Source: Daphnia pulex
Lineage: Eukaryota; Arthropoda; Branchiopoda; Diplostraca; Daphniidae
DNA length: 64,000 nt
Reading direction: 5' to 3'
NCBI RefSeq assembly: GCF_021134715.1
Contig: NC_060025.1
Location: 1,612,001-1,676,000 of the forward strand
A model generated the notes under the pieces. It saw only the letters and a program-made list of their open reading frames with translations, ran no database searches and had not been told where the DNA came from. Of the stretch, positions 21,491-36,204 are shown one piece after another (positions within the stretch are counted from its first letter, which is position 1; each line of letters starts with the position of its first letter). Made by a program: the position numbers and the translations under genes.

Positions 21491-22683
21491 GTGAAATGTT
21501 CACGATGAAAAAATGGTAAAAATGGAATTCACAGCAACCAACAGTATTACTCCTCAGGTGGGATAAATTTCCTGACGATAAAGAAATTTTCATGAAGTAT
21601 TGCAGTAGCGTGGTGAAAAGTTATATTGATGCTTACCTTTATCATTTGGGATATAATTTAGTAACACATTTGACGTAGTGTGGTTGGTGTGGTTGCAGTA
21701 GTGGGAAAATACCTTATCTCCTTACATTTGTATTCCACTCTATGTGGGCTTCAAACAGGAGTTTTAGGCTTTGGGCAGTATGAGGATCTAATAGATGGAA
21801 AGTGACTGAGCGCTAAGTCAACTTGTTGGAATGACTGGCAGCTGACAGTAGCTATGCAAGTATGCATCTAAAATTTGAAGAAATAAGTTGGTATAATAGA
21901 AAAATAAGGAAACTAGGTCAAGATAAACCTACATAAGATACGAAGTTCCATTTGGTATTTGAAATCACAGGAATATAAGTATAATTAGCAGCGATTTGTT
22001 TTGTTTCGCCCATTTCGTCTCGTTTCATGACATAGGAACAACAAGTAGTAATTGTGCAACTATCAAAAGATTTAAAACTCATTACTAGATGTCGCTGGTG
22101 TCGCCCTTGTTGTTGTTACATCATGAAACGAGTCGAAAAGGCGAAACAAATTGTAGCTAATTAATACGTATATTCCTGTGATTTCAAATACTTTACTTTT
22201 TGATTTTCATGTAACATAGTTATTCTTGTTCATGAAGCATAGGACTTTTCTGAATCTCACAATTTTGGTGGTGTAACCTGCAACACCATGTTTGTTGTAA
22301 TGGCTGTTTCTGCTTCTGTTTAGAAGGCAACCCAGCTAGGTAGAGTTTTATTTTTTATAGGTAAATTTGTGTAAATTTGTAAATAACATAGAGAATTTCC
22401 TTGTCCCATGCCCACAGTTTCAGAGACATGAAGCATGTGAAGTGAATAACCTGCAATGTGTATGCACATGTACCGGATCTGCTTGATGAAAGTCAAATGC
22501 TTTACTAAATTCATCACCCATATGATAAAGGTAAGCATCAATTTTTACCACCTATCACCAAGCTAAGTTACAATACCTCATGACAATTTCTTTAGCATCA
22601 GGAAATTTATCTCAACATGATGGAGTAATGCTGTTGGTTGCTGTGAATTCCATTTTTACCATTTTTTCATCATGAACTTTCAG
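21491..22683. other. Palindrome spacer
   Basis: The flanks (about 21491-21680 and 22493-22683) still pair as inverted repeats at roughly 80 percent by eye, then similarity stops. The middle holds a separate small foldback MITE (21956-22190). The minus-strand sequence near 22600-22690 looks faintly like decayed coding DNA, with a readable stretch interrupted by stops, and the left version is more decayed. I cannot name a family. Confidence 0.6.
21956..22190. mobile_element. Foldback MITE in the palindrome centre, TA target site
   Basis: Inverted repeats of about 85-95 bp (21956-22049 versus 22105-22190) surround a loop of about 55 bp. The ends read TATTTGAAATCACAGG and CCTGTGATTTCAAATA, so a TA duplication flanks TTTGAAATCACAGG ends, as in Tc1/mariner-type MITEs. 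Further inside, CGTTTCATGA and TCATGAAACG pair. It has no coding capacity. It sits almost exactly at the symmetry centre of the large palindrome. Confidence 0.6.
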
Positions 22684-23251
22684 TGTGCTTCTTAGAAAAG
22701 GTAAAGATTAATATGCTTTTTTAATTTTTATATTTTCATTGCAACACATTTTTTTTTACAGAGCAGGCAAGATCCCCACGGACATCCTTGAGCAATTGAA
22801 TGGTGGATTTTGTCCATGACAGAAGAGGGACTTCCACCAACGTTCTGCTCCATCCTTATTTTCAAGACGTACGCTCATCCAGCTTCACTGCTTCAGTGCT
22901 TCATTGCTGCTTCACTGGCGAGTTAGTTCACTTCAGTTGCTGTGACACACCTGCAGTCACTCACCACGGATTATGCCCAGGTACCCAACAATTGACTTAT
23001 CTTCGTAGGTTATCTACCAATAGTCTAGTTGCGTTAGACTCTGTCTGTGTAATAGTTTCCAAAATCAGGCCCTTCTTACGCTTAAACGAAGTTTTACTTG
23101 GACGTTTCTTTTTTTCTAACGCTAGATGGCTTTTTGATAATTGTCAGCTGTCAAAACAGTCAGTTTCAGTTACTTTGCACATCTTTTTAAACATTTATTG
23201 GCAGTTATTTTGTTGAAATATTTAGTGATAACTAACGATAACTACTCCCCC

Positions 23252-23639
23252 AACAAAGCTCACTTGTTAGATTTTTAAAAATGTGTTTTTTTTTTTACTT
23301 CCGGTTTTCTCATTTCTGTCAGTAGTTTAGTAAATATTGATCTGACGCACAAAAGAACCACAAATTCGTGATCCTCGACAAATTTGTAGTAAAGTTCATG
23401 TATTTTTTTGTACGTTTTCGTACTTCCGGTTTTGAAAATTTTCCTGAACTATAGTTCAGGAAAATTCTCGATTTTGGCCAAATTTTGGATTTCGTTTAAA
23501 CCACACCTAATCGACCCCAAATTTCATGGAGATCACGAATATGTGGTTTAATTTGACGACAGCTCAATGGTTGAGGCGCTGTGGTTACTTCCGGTTTACT
23601 TCCGGAATTTTTTAAAAAAAATAGCAAGTGAGCTTTGTT
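23252..23639. mobile_element. Foldback element (right arm copy)
   Basis: This is the mirror copy of 20535-20923, one base shorter because of an 11- versus 12-base homopolymer. It has the same 15-bp terminal inverted repeats and central 30-bp palindrome. Confidence 0.65.
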
Positions 23640-23904
23640 CTATTTACAGTTCTCAATATTGCAAGCTTGGTTTTAAGTTAATAAAATTGCATCTTTAAAT
23701 CTTTGAGCTTAAAAACCTGATTATTGTTTCTATCTGTATAATCTAACTTTTATTGGCATGTCACTTAATAAGATTGTTTTCTCTTTATTCAGGTCGTTCA
23801 GAGGAAACGTCGAGAAGATGGACTCCAAAACTTCGCCGGTATCTCCAAAATGTCAGCGAGGATCATCATTTGTTGTTGGTAATGTTTTCGTTTGTGTTAG
23901 TTAA

Positions 23905-24107
23905 CCCGTTGACTGTCACGCCTTTGTTCCCCCCTACCTCCTTAGCACGGGCCTCCTAGAGGCCTCCTAATAGCGTGCATTCCATCTTCCCCTGTCACCC
24001 CGGACTTGTCAGTAATGGCAAGTCCCACCTTGGTCATGGATCCTTCAGACATGGCGCGTAGAGAGTAGAGAACAACCTACGGGTTGTATGGCGTGGCAGC
24101 CAACGGG
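23905..24107. mobile_element. piggyBac-type MITE (right arm copy)
   Basis: This is the mirror copy of 20067-20269, again bounded by TTAA on both sides and with CCCGTTG/CAACGGG ends. Its presence at the same relative site in both arms means it was copied with the arm, not inserted twice. Confidence 0.8.
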
Positions 24108-24680
24108 TTAACTTAAGTGTATGTATGTATGTGACTGTAAAATGTGGTGGAATTGTGGGTGGAGGTGGGAAAATAAAGCAATTCCTTTTAAAATTTCTGT
24201 TTGCTGTGTCTTATAAATATGTTTAACACCTGCATATTTCTTACAACCCTGAAGTTTTACATAAGTTATATTCAAGTGCGAGTCAAGTGACTGATCATTT
24301 CCCAAATTCTTCAATAAACTTCTATGAGAAACCGAACACAATATCTTCCATGAACATCTTTGTTACGCCAACTTAGCTACCGAAACAGATCTAATATTTA
24401 CGCAACTTACCCTGATATGAAATTCGTTCAAGCATCAGGATATGTCCTTTTGCACAGCAACTGGACATGTGAAAATAGGAAAGTTCCAAAACAATCAGAT
24501 CACTTCGCAATGTTAAAAGGAATGAAGGTGGTAAGATAGGTAAGATAAGTCGTACAAGATGATTACCCGCATTAAAAAATTTATTTCCCATTAAAGATCA
24601 ACAATTCCCAGTGACTAGTAACTATTAAAATATATGACCGACAAATCTGAACACCAACAAATAAAACAGAAATTCCGGTT

Positions 24681-25709
24681 CTAGTATTTAGGAGCCTCCT
24701 TGTAGTACACTGGAGAAGCGTAGGTTGCGGTGTAATACTCAGGTGCCTTAGTAGTGTAGTAATTAGGAGCTTCAGTGTAGTAGCTGGGGGCAGCGTAGGT
24801 TGTAGTGAAATACTCAGGGACCTTGGTGTAGTAAACAGGAGCCTCGGTTTGGTAGTAGCTTGGAGCAGAGTAATACTTGAGTTCCTCGGTGTAGTAAACT
24901 GGGGCAGCGTACGTGGTTGTGTAATATTCGGCCTTTTCGGTGTAGTACTTGGTGGCTTCGGTGTAGTAGCTAGCTGGAGCGAAGGTTGTGGTGTAGTAAA
25001 CTGGAGCCTCGGTGTAGTAGCTGAGTGCAGAGTAGTACTTGGGAGCATCGGTGTAGTAAGTTGGGGCATACGTAGTCGGGTAGTACTCTGGTGACTTGGT
25101 GGGGTAGTACTTGGGAGCCTCGGCGTAGTATCCTGGTGCTGCATACGTAGTCGTGTAGTACTCCGGAGCCTTGGTGTAGTACTCGGGCTCTTTGGTGATG
25201 TAGCTCGGGGCAGAGTAATACTTCGGGGCTTCGGTATAGTAGCTCGGGGCAGCATAAGTTGTGGTGTAATACTCTGGAGCCTTGGTGGTGAAGTACTTGG
25301 TCGTCTCGGTGTAGTATTCAGCCGCTTTGGTGGTGTAATAAGTTGGAGCCTCGGTGTAGTAGCTGGGAGCTGAGTAATAATTGGAAGCCTCGGTGTAATA
25401 GGCTGGGGCAACATACGTAGTCGTGTAGTACTCCGGTGCCTTGGTAGTGTAGTACTTGAGAGCCTCGGTGTAGTAAGCTGGAGCAACGTAGGTTGTGCTT
25501 TGGTACCCGCCATACCCAGGAGACATCGGTACACCAGTGGTCGACCCAGCCATCAACGACACGAAACCAAACAGCAGCACGACTCCATAGTTAACTAGAC
25601 AGTACATAATAGAACACTATTATTCAACAATTACTGGCATATTAACACACAGAAAAAAATAGCAATTGATATAAAACTTCATGTAAAAATAAACAGAATA
25701 TTTACCCAT
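24681..25709 (-). CDS. Tyrosine/threonine-rich secreted repeat protein (right palindrome copy)
   Basis: The exons are 25706-25709 and 24681-25594 on the minus strand, giving 305 aa identical to the product of 18465-19493. The structure is the same: signal peptide, then YYTEAP/YYTTKAPEYY-type repeats. Identity holds at synonymous sites, in the intron and in the promoter. The two genes therefore either duplicated very recently or are kept alike by gene conversion. They are convergent, with 3' ends towards the palindrome centre. Function is inferred from composition only: a cross-linkable extracellular structural protein. Confidence 0.88.
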
Positions 25710-25794
25710 GATTACGAATTGATAATGTGATGAAGAAGGCAGTTGGTGACAAATAAAGCGCTGCAGTTGTTGCCGTGTCGGAGATGCTCACTCG

Positions 25795-25829
25795 ACTGAT
25801 TTCTATCGTCTCTTCTCTCTCCTTTTATA
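25795..25829 (-). promoter_or_regulatory. Core promoter: TATA box and TCAGT initiator (right gene)
   Basis: This is the mirror of the left promoter: TATAAAAG at 25822-25829 and the initiator at 25795-25799 on the minus strand, with the same 32-bp spacing. Confidence 0.85.
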
Positions 25830-25862
25830 GGACTTTTTCTCACCCTGACCCCTCTCTTAAGC

Positions 25863-26185
25863 CTTGCGGCTTTTGTACCTGCTTGATAATGATGTTACAC
25901 GTGTCGTTCTCACCCAACCTCTCCGCCGTCACATGGCACGTTTTACGAAATGATCTCCGTGACCTTCGAAAATGAAGGAAATGCAAACTGGCCTTTCCTT
26001 CTTTATTAGGTTGACGTTGCTGGGGATGGGTCTACAAAAACCAAAATCAAAATGAATACCAAATGGCTGAGCCTTGCGGGCTTGCGGCTTTTGTACCTGC
26101 TTGATAATGATGCAGCACGTCCAGTTCTCACCCAACCTCTACACCACCGCATTGACAGTTTTACGTAATGTTCCCCGCGACCTTC
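25863..26185 (-). promoter_or_regulatory. Duplicated 105-bp upstream module (right)
   Basis: This is the mirror of 17989-18311: two related blocks offset by 218 bp upstream of the right-hand gene. Both genes in the palindrome therefore carry the whole cis-regulatory set within the arms. Confidence 0.6.
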
Positions 26186-26397
26186 AACTGGTAACCAAAG
26201 TACACTCCATTGACCACAAAAACGAAATTAATAACCTTTGTGTTTCCAAATCTGTTTAAAAGAATAAAACGATTATTGGCTATGGTTAAAAAAAATATTC
26301 CCTATGATTGCTTAAGGACTTCGATATAATAGAGGATATGTATTCAAATCTCTTTTCAGCTCTTCTTCTCTTTCGTGTCCACCTTCTTTCGCCCATC

Positions 26398-27023
26398 GTC
26401 AAAAAAGATGTCGAACAGCCCCCAGTATGCGACAGTAGAACAGAGGCTCTATAGAACTCCAATAAATTCTTCCTAATGTCGAACATGAAAATAATTAAAG
26501 AATTTATTATCAGCCATCAGCGTCTTAAACTGTAGAAAATTAAGATACAGGAATATTATAAACAAATTACATATTACTGTCCCTTAGCGAAAGAAAAATT
26601 GTAAATGGGGTTTTTCTGCCAGAATTTTAATTTTGTCAAAGAAACAATTCAAATAGCATACGGCATTTTTGTAACGAAGACGAATTTATTCAGGCTTTTT
26701 GACTTAAATGATTTCCAACTCGGTACGAATATGTGGAACTTCCCAAAACGTCGATTACTCCCATTCCTGTTTTTTTTTTTTTTTTTTTTACACAGATACA
26801 AAGAGATGGAGGGGGAGGACAGAAAAAATATTGGACTACGGAATGTACATTGTTCAACCAATTTCCCTTGATGACTCAACATATATATATGTACAATAAC
26901 TTGTGCTACAGATCATTAACTGATCCACCTGGTTAGACCAGGATGTCTCTAAAAACTTCCGAATTTTCAAAAGAAATGAAAAAGAGAGAAGACATACAAG
27001 AAGAGGAAAGAGTTGAATAGAAA
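26398..27023. other. Intergenic region right of the palindrome
   Basis: It is AT-rich with a T19 run at about 26771-26789. It probably includes the 3' UTR of the MAP4K gene on the minus strand. No gene is visible. Confidence 0.5.
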
Positions 27024-31525
<4,502 letters not shown>

Positions 31526-33062
31526 TTTGAATGAGAGCACACTAATGTTCACTTCATTGAATTTAATTCCCTTCCAGAGTTGCTATTGAACCACACAGAG
31601 GATGCATATAATGTCGAAATGGCCTGCTAACCGGGCTACGATCGCCTCATCAACCAGAACGGGCGCAATAAACGGAACACGGAAGACAAAAACTTGAATT
31701 TACAACTGTACTTTACAACAAATAACACAGATGAGCGGAAAAAAAATAGACAACTCGACCAGTCATTTCTCACTTATAAGAGGGTTGTCTGTCTGTCTTC
31801 TGTGGATCTGTCGGAAATATACGTTCACGCCGCCATCTGTCGTCGATATTTTACAACTCGTCAACATCGGTAACATTCCGGTAACGTTCAGCCACCACTC
31901 TATACTTACAGTGTTTGTTAAAAGGCACACTCAGCACGCAAGAGCGCGGGAGTATATATAGAATATATTTATGTGTAACAAACTAGTACACACACTAGAA
32001 AACACTGTAATGACAAGAGATGCGATCTCACACATACACACATTCTTCAGCTTTCACTGGTGGTTCGCCTGAAGGCTGGCGCGACGTACGACTCACGGGC
32101 GCCGACGCCCCAACTTGAAAAGTAACGCATGTCGTCGACGCCGTCAACATGTCAATAACAACTGCTGTATAACAGATTGAACTACATATATTATGTGTAC
32201 ACATGTACACAATTGCGATCGACTTTTTAACGCTATTTACCCGGGCGTAAAAATAATAACGTTTCGTTATTTCCAATATAAGTTTTCTTTTGAAATTGAT
32301 GGATAACTTTGGCCGCTTCTGGCTGATATTATTATTATTATTATACTTTTTCTAGACGATTCTCCGAATCAAACGGAATGTTTACGAAAGTCGCTTTTTT
32401 TTCCCCGGCTGTTTCCAGAAATATAGCGCAACAATAATAACGATCTGTTATCATTAAACGGGAAAGGTCTGTAGGCGGTAATTCGCGTGCAGACGAGCCA
32501 TGGCTACCATAATATTTGATTCAAGAGTCCCGATAAATAACTGCCATTTCGCAGCAGACATAGCCCATTAAAAGCTGTTCTACCATCAGTCGAATAGATC
32601 AACATCTAATGGGCCTCCGAGAATATACTTTCGAGCAAATTGCCATACAATCGTCGCCGCACATTCAAATAATTGAGCTATAGGCGTGGCCTGCTTGACT
32701 TAATAACGAGCTGTTGTACTACTACTACTACATGTTGGCGCATATATAAAATGGACATTTGCCAGTTAGATGCGTAAGTTTTGTACATTTTTTCTTCGAG
32801 TATTACACAGCAGTTCATTTATATCAAAAACAGTTTCCACAATCCTAAATAATGGTGCTTTTAATTCGGGACTATAAATAGGAGATGAGCTATTATTATG
32901 TGAGCTGATGATTCAGTTGCTGGGCTGCCAATGGCGCTTCTGGGCTAACACAAGTCTCTTCCGTCGGTGCCGCCCAGTACCTTTTTATTTAGTATTTTTT
33001 TTTCCAAATCAACAAAAGATCAATCACAGTTGGGTAAATAAAATTACAATGGTGTAAATTTT
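31526..33062. other. Intergenic region: MAP4K promoter side and tipE 3' side
   Basis: No supported ORF. It contains a short CTA/ATT-type microsatellite near 32330 (tattattattatta) and near 32716 (actactactactac). The last few hundred bases before 33063 are probably the 3' UTR of the tipE-like gene. Confidence 0.5.
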
Positions 33063-34663
33063 TTACTTGATGTTATTGGATGGTTGCTCATTGTTGGTGG
33101 TCGTCGTCGTCGTCGCCGGTGGATGAAATTGGATGCCACTGTTGATAATCAGTCGTGCGACTGAATATTCGGCGGAAGAGCGGCTGGCCATCATTTTGGC
33201 CAGTTGAGGGCGACAGCACTGGTAATGAATGCAGCAAAGGAGGAAGACGGCCGAGCCGAAAACGCAGGCAGGAACGGTGAATAGGAAAAGAATGATATTG
33301 CGATCCTGTTCGGGATTGTGTTCCATAACCGCCAAGGGGGTCACGTCGGCCCGGCTGCTCAGGTGACAGGGTATTAGAGAGCCGATGACGCCCGCGGTGC
33401 GATGGAAATCGGCACAGTCGACCGTGTAACCGCAACCGCGGACGTTGACCATGAGCCGGACATTAACGGCCTCAAACAAGGACGACGTCGTCGTCTCATT
33501 TCTCTCATCATCGAGTTGCTGGCCTTTGAGTTCCTCCACCAACTGGGCGTATTGACGTCGTGAGTGTTCACGCTGCATTTCGTAGAGCGGATTGATCGAT
33601 TGATTGGCGCTGGCACTCTTGTTGAAAAGATGCTTATTTTGGGTGGCCCAGCTAACGGCCCAGTTGGTAGACCTTTTCAGGCGCCGTCCCAATTCGATTT
33701 GAGACGTAGAAGAATCTAATCGAATCCATTGGCTCGTATTGGCAGATTCCAATACGTCCCAAGGCAATCGGCTGATATTGGCAAAGAGTTGGACGCATCT
33801 AAATAATTCCCCTACATTTTTGAGGACGAAAATGGTGAACAAATCGATCATTGGCAATTCCTAAAAAAAAGATGGGGGGTATGTGTACGTAAGTACCTGT
33901 ACATCCTTGGCGACAAGAGGTCCACGTGCAAGCATCGTTGCCTTTGACGGATCCGTCCGGATTCCTCGAATGATGGATTTGAATGTCAGTCGTGAGACAG
34001 ATGACTGGTTTGGTACTAAACGTCCTCCAAATGGACTCCAAGGCCGGATCGACCGCCAATGGAAAGGCAATAATTAATACAGTCAAGCTGAAAATGCCGG
34101 CCAGCCACAGGGATGTCCTTAAGAGCCAGAAGGCGAGTCGATGTATATTCTCTCCTGTCCACCACCCCAACCGAATAATAAATAAACCCCACCACATACA
34201 AAAAAAAATAACAAGTTAGGCACATCATAATTGAATTACATATTTTTCCAGACTTACGTCGAAGACTGCTCTGTCTCTTCATGGATGCTTTGGCAGCTTG
34301 AAGGCGAAGTTGCATGATCTTTTGCCGATGAACGGGATCCAGCGTCGGGACGGGTGCGGAAATCACTTCTGTCGCCGGCTTGTTCACTGTCGAACCCGAC
34401 GACTTGACTCCGGCACTCGTCTGCAGCCGCGGAGGCCTTCCGGACATGACCGAGCCGCGGTGAGAACCGGAAAGGGTGTGTTGAGATTGTGACTGTGACA
34501 CGGGCGGTAATAATAGCGACGTGGACCTCGAGGGAATACTGTTAGAGGACGAAAGGTGATGGTGCGACAAAGATGAAATACAAGAAGAAGATGATGTTGT
34601 TGTTGTTTTTGTTGTAGGCACTCCTGCGCCGCTCACGCCTTCCGCTCTGCTGAAGTCAGCCAT
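33063..34663 (-). CDS. TipE-family sodium-channel auxiliary subunit
   Basis: Three exons on the minus strand, 34258-34663, 33897-34154 and 33063-33811, join in phase to give 470 aa. An unusually long Ser/Thr-rich cytoplasmic N-terminus (about 140 residues) precedes TM1 (LLRTSLWLAGIFSLTVLI). A large extracellular loop follows, then TM2 (IILFLFTVPACVFGSAVFLL, about residue 400) and a short C-terminal tail. The loop has the family cysteine pattern CTWTSCRQGCT-x4-RC, equivalent to CSWSSCREGCT in Drosophila TipE, and later VRGCGY. TipE and TEH proteins raise surface expression and change the gating of the Para voltage-gated sodium channel. The splice at 33812-33896 was chosen because it restores that cysteine spacing; the longer frame through this intron does not. 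The exact TipE/TEH orthologue is unclear. Confidence 0.85.
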
Positions 34664-36204
34664 GTCGACTGGCGGATATTTGTCTGCCAGTCAACTCAAC
34701 ACAATGGCACAGTCGACTGCGACTACTAATACCAATTCCCGCAATGTCCATTATCCCGGAACCACGACACAACAAGAGATGAACTCATGACTGTTTGTGT
34801 TGTAGATATAGAAACTCCACTGCTGTGTGTTGTGCATAGCCACCCAAAGCAGACTGGCTGAATAATTCAATGGATTCTCTCCTCTTGTCACTGGCTTTTC
34901 TTCCCACCTTATATAGATTTCCAATAAGTCACCAATGTGTTTGAACATGTGGACAGACGTTGTTGTGTAGCTGTATCCTACTTACTGTATATGTAAGAAC
35001 AGCCAGCGCAGCACAGAGTCTAGATGTGTACATATAAACGAACGTCAAGTCGGTACCTCCTCCCTCCTGTCGATATGGCAACGGGCTTTTTGGGATGCAA
35101 CAGCTCCTCCTCTTTTGCTCCTGATCTAACCTCATTTTCTCCTCTTTTCTCTATACCCCTTCTTTATCGCATCTTTTTGGCTCGTTGTCTTGCCGACTGA
35201 CTTTTCCTAACGTGACATGTCATTATGGCTCGTGTCGCACGCGTAGCCCGCTAACGTTCACGCTGCTCTGACCAGCCGGATCCATTTATTCGGGAGCATA
35301 CCGTCACGTTCCGCTGGTGAACTGTATAACCAACAAACAAACAAATAAAATAAAATAAAAAAAAGAGATAAGGAAACAAAACAAACACAAATCGGTAATG
35401 TTGACAATAATCACGAATGAGAAAGAATAAGAAAAACTAAAGAAATCCCTTACTTCTTTGCCGGAAGAACACGTCGATAACAGCCCTATACTGTACAAAC
35501 CATTTCCCGCTTTGTAGGATCACTTTTTTTTGGGGGGGGGACCAGATGAATTGTGTACGATATTATTATTAAAATAATAATAATAGAAATTTGATTGAGT
35601 CGATTGCACAGACACGAAATTAGTGTAACCCAATCACACGCATACACCGCGGGAGACATGGAGAAAAAAAAAATTAATTGTTTAGCGAACATGGCAAAAC
35701 AGGGGAGAATTAAAAGGAAAAAAAACAATGAACAAAAATGAAGTATTTTTCGGATGGGAGCCTGAGCTAGAGCCGGAGCATGGAAAACAAAATTGTGGAG
35801 CATGGAGAGCTAAAGAGGATGTGAACATATTAGTGGTTGGTTAAGTTTGGTTTGTGTGGAAATAACAGGAATTTTTATATTAGTAGCTGTTAATTATTAT
35901 GGTAAAGAACTATTAAGCAAACACGATTGGGTATTGAAGGTTGCCACTCAATCCGGTTTGTGTCGATATATACATACAGTAAATAAATCGATTCTGGATT
36001 TTAAATTATTACAAGCTGCTGCAATCTCGTCCGATATTTCTCCAAGTCAGGGACTAAATTGAAAACTAAATTTCGCACACTATCGCTTTGAAATTGTTTG
36101 ACCTAATAAGGAGGGGAAAAATTAGAATAGAAAAAGAAAAATACAAAACAAGAAAGAAAAAAAAATTATAATTAAAGTGTGTTTGGAATAAGTTGAAATA
36201 TGGA
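34664..36204. other. Intergenic region: tipE promoter side and Ocrl 3' side
   Basis: No supported gene. It includes a G9 run at about 35531-35539 and several A-rich runs between 35340 and 35720. ORFs here are short and featureless. Confidence 0.5.

Larger units (their letters stand above)
22684..26397 (-). repeat. Right arm of the large inverted repeat
   Basis: This 3,714-bp arm is the reverse complement of 17777-21490, with only two homopolymer-length differences noticed. Beyond 26397 the flank (gtcaaaaaagatgtcg) is unrelated to the left flank, apart from a CGACAT word in both. No target-site duplication is evident at the outer ends, so a simple transposon is unlikely. Confidence 0.95.

Noticed and set aside
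22320-22541. 73-aa minus-strand ORF in the palindrome spacer
   Set aside because: No recognisable features; the region around it looks like decayed sequence.
17777-26397. Palindrome as a giant transposon with long terminal inverted repeats
   Set aside because: No transposase-like frame in arms or spacer and no target-site duplication at 17776/26398. Duplication plus conversion fits better.
31731-31961. 76-aa ORF upstream of MAP4K3
   Set aside because: No homology signal, no splice context; it lies in the presumed promoter and 5' UTR.
33799-34197. 132-aa frame reading through the TipE intron (ending RPQKCRGII-like)
   Set aside because: It ends in a stop soon after the donor and loses the TipE cysteine pattern. 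Splicing 33812-33896 restores that pattern.
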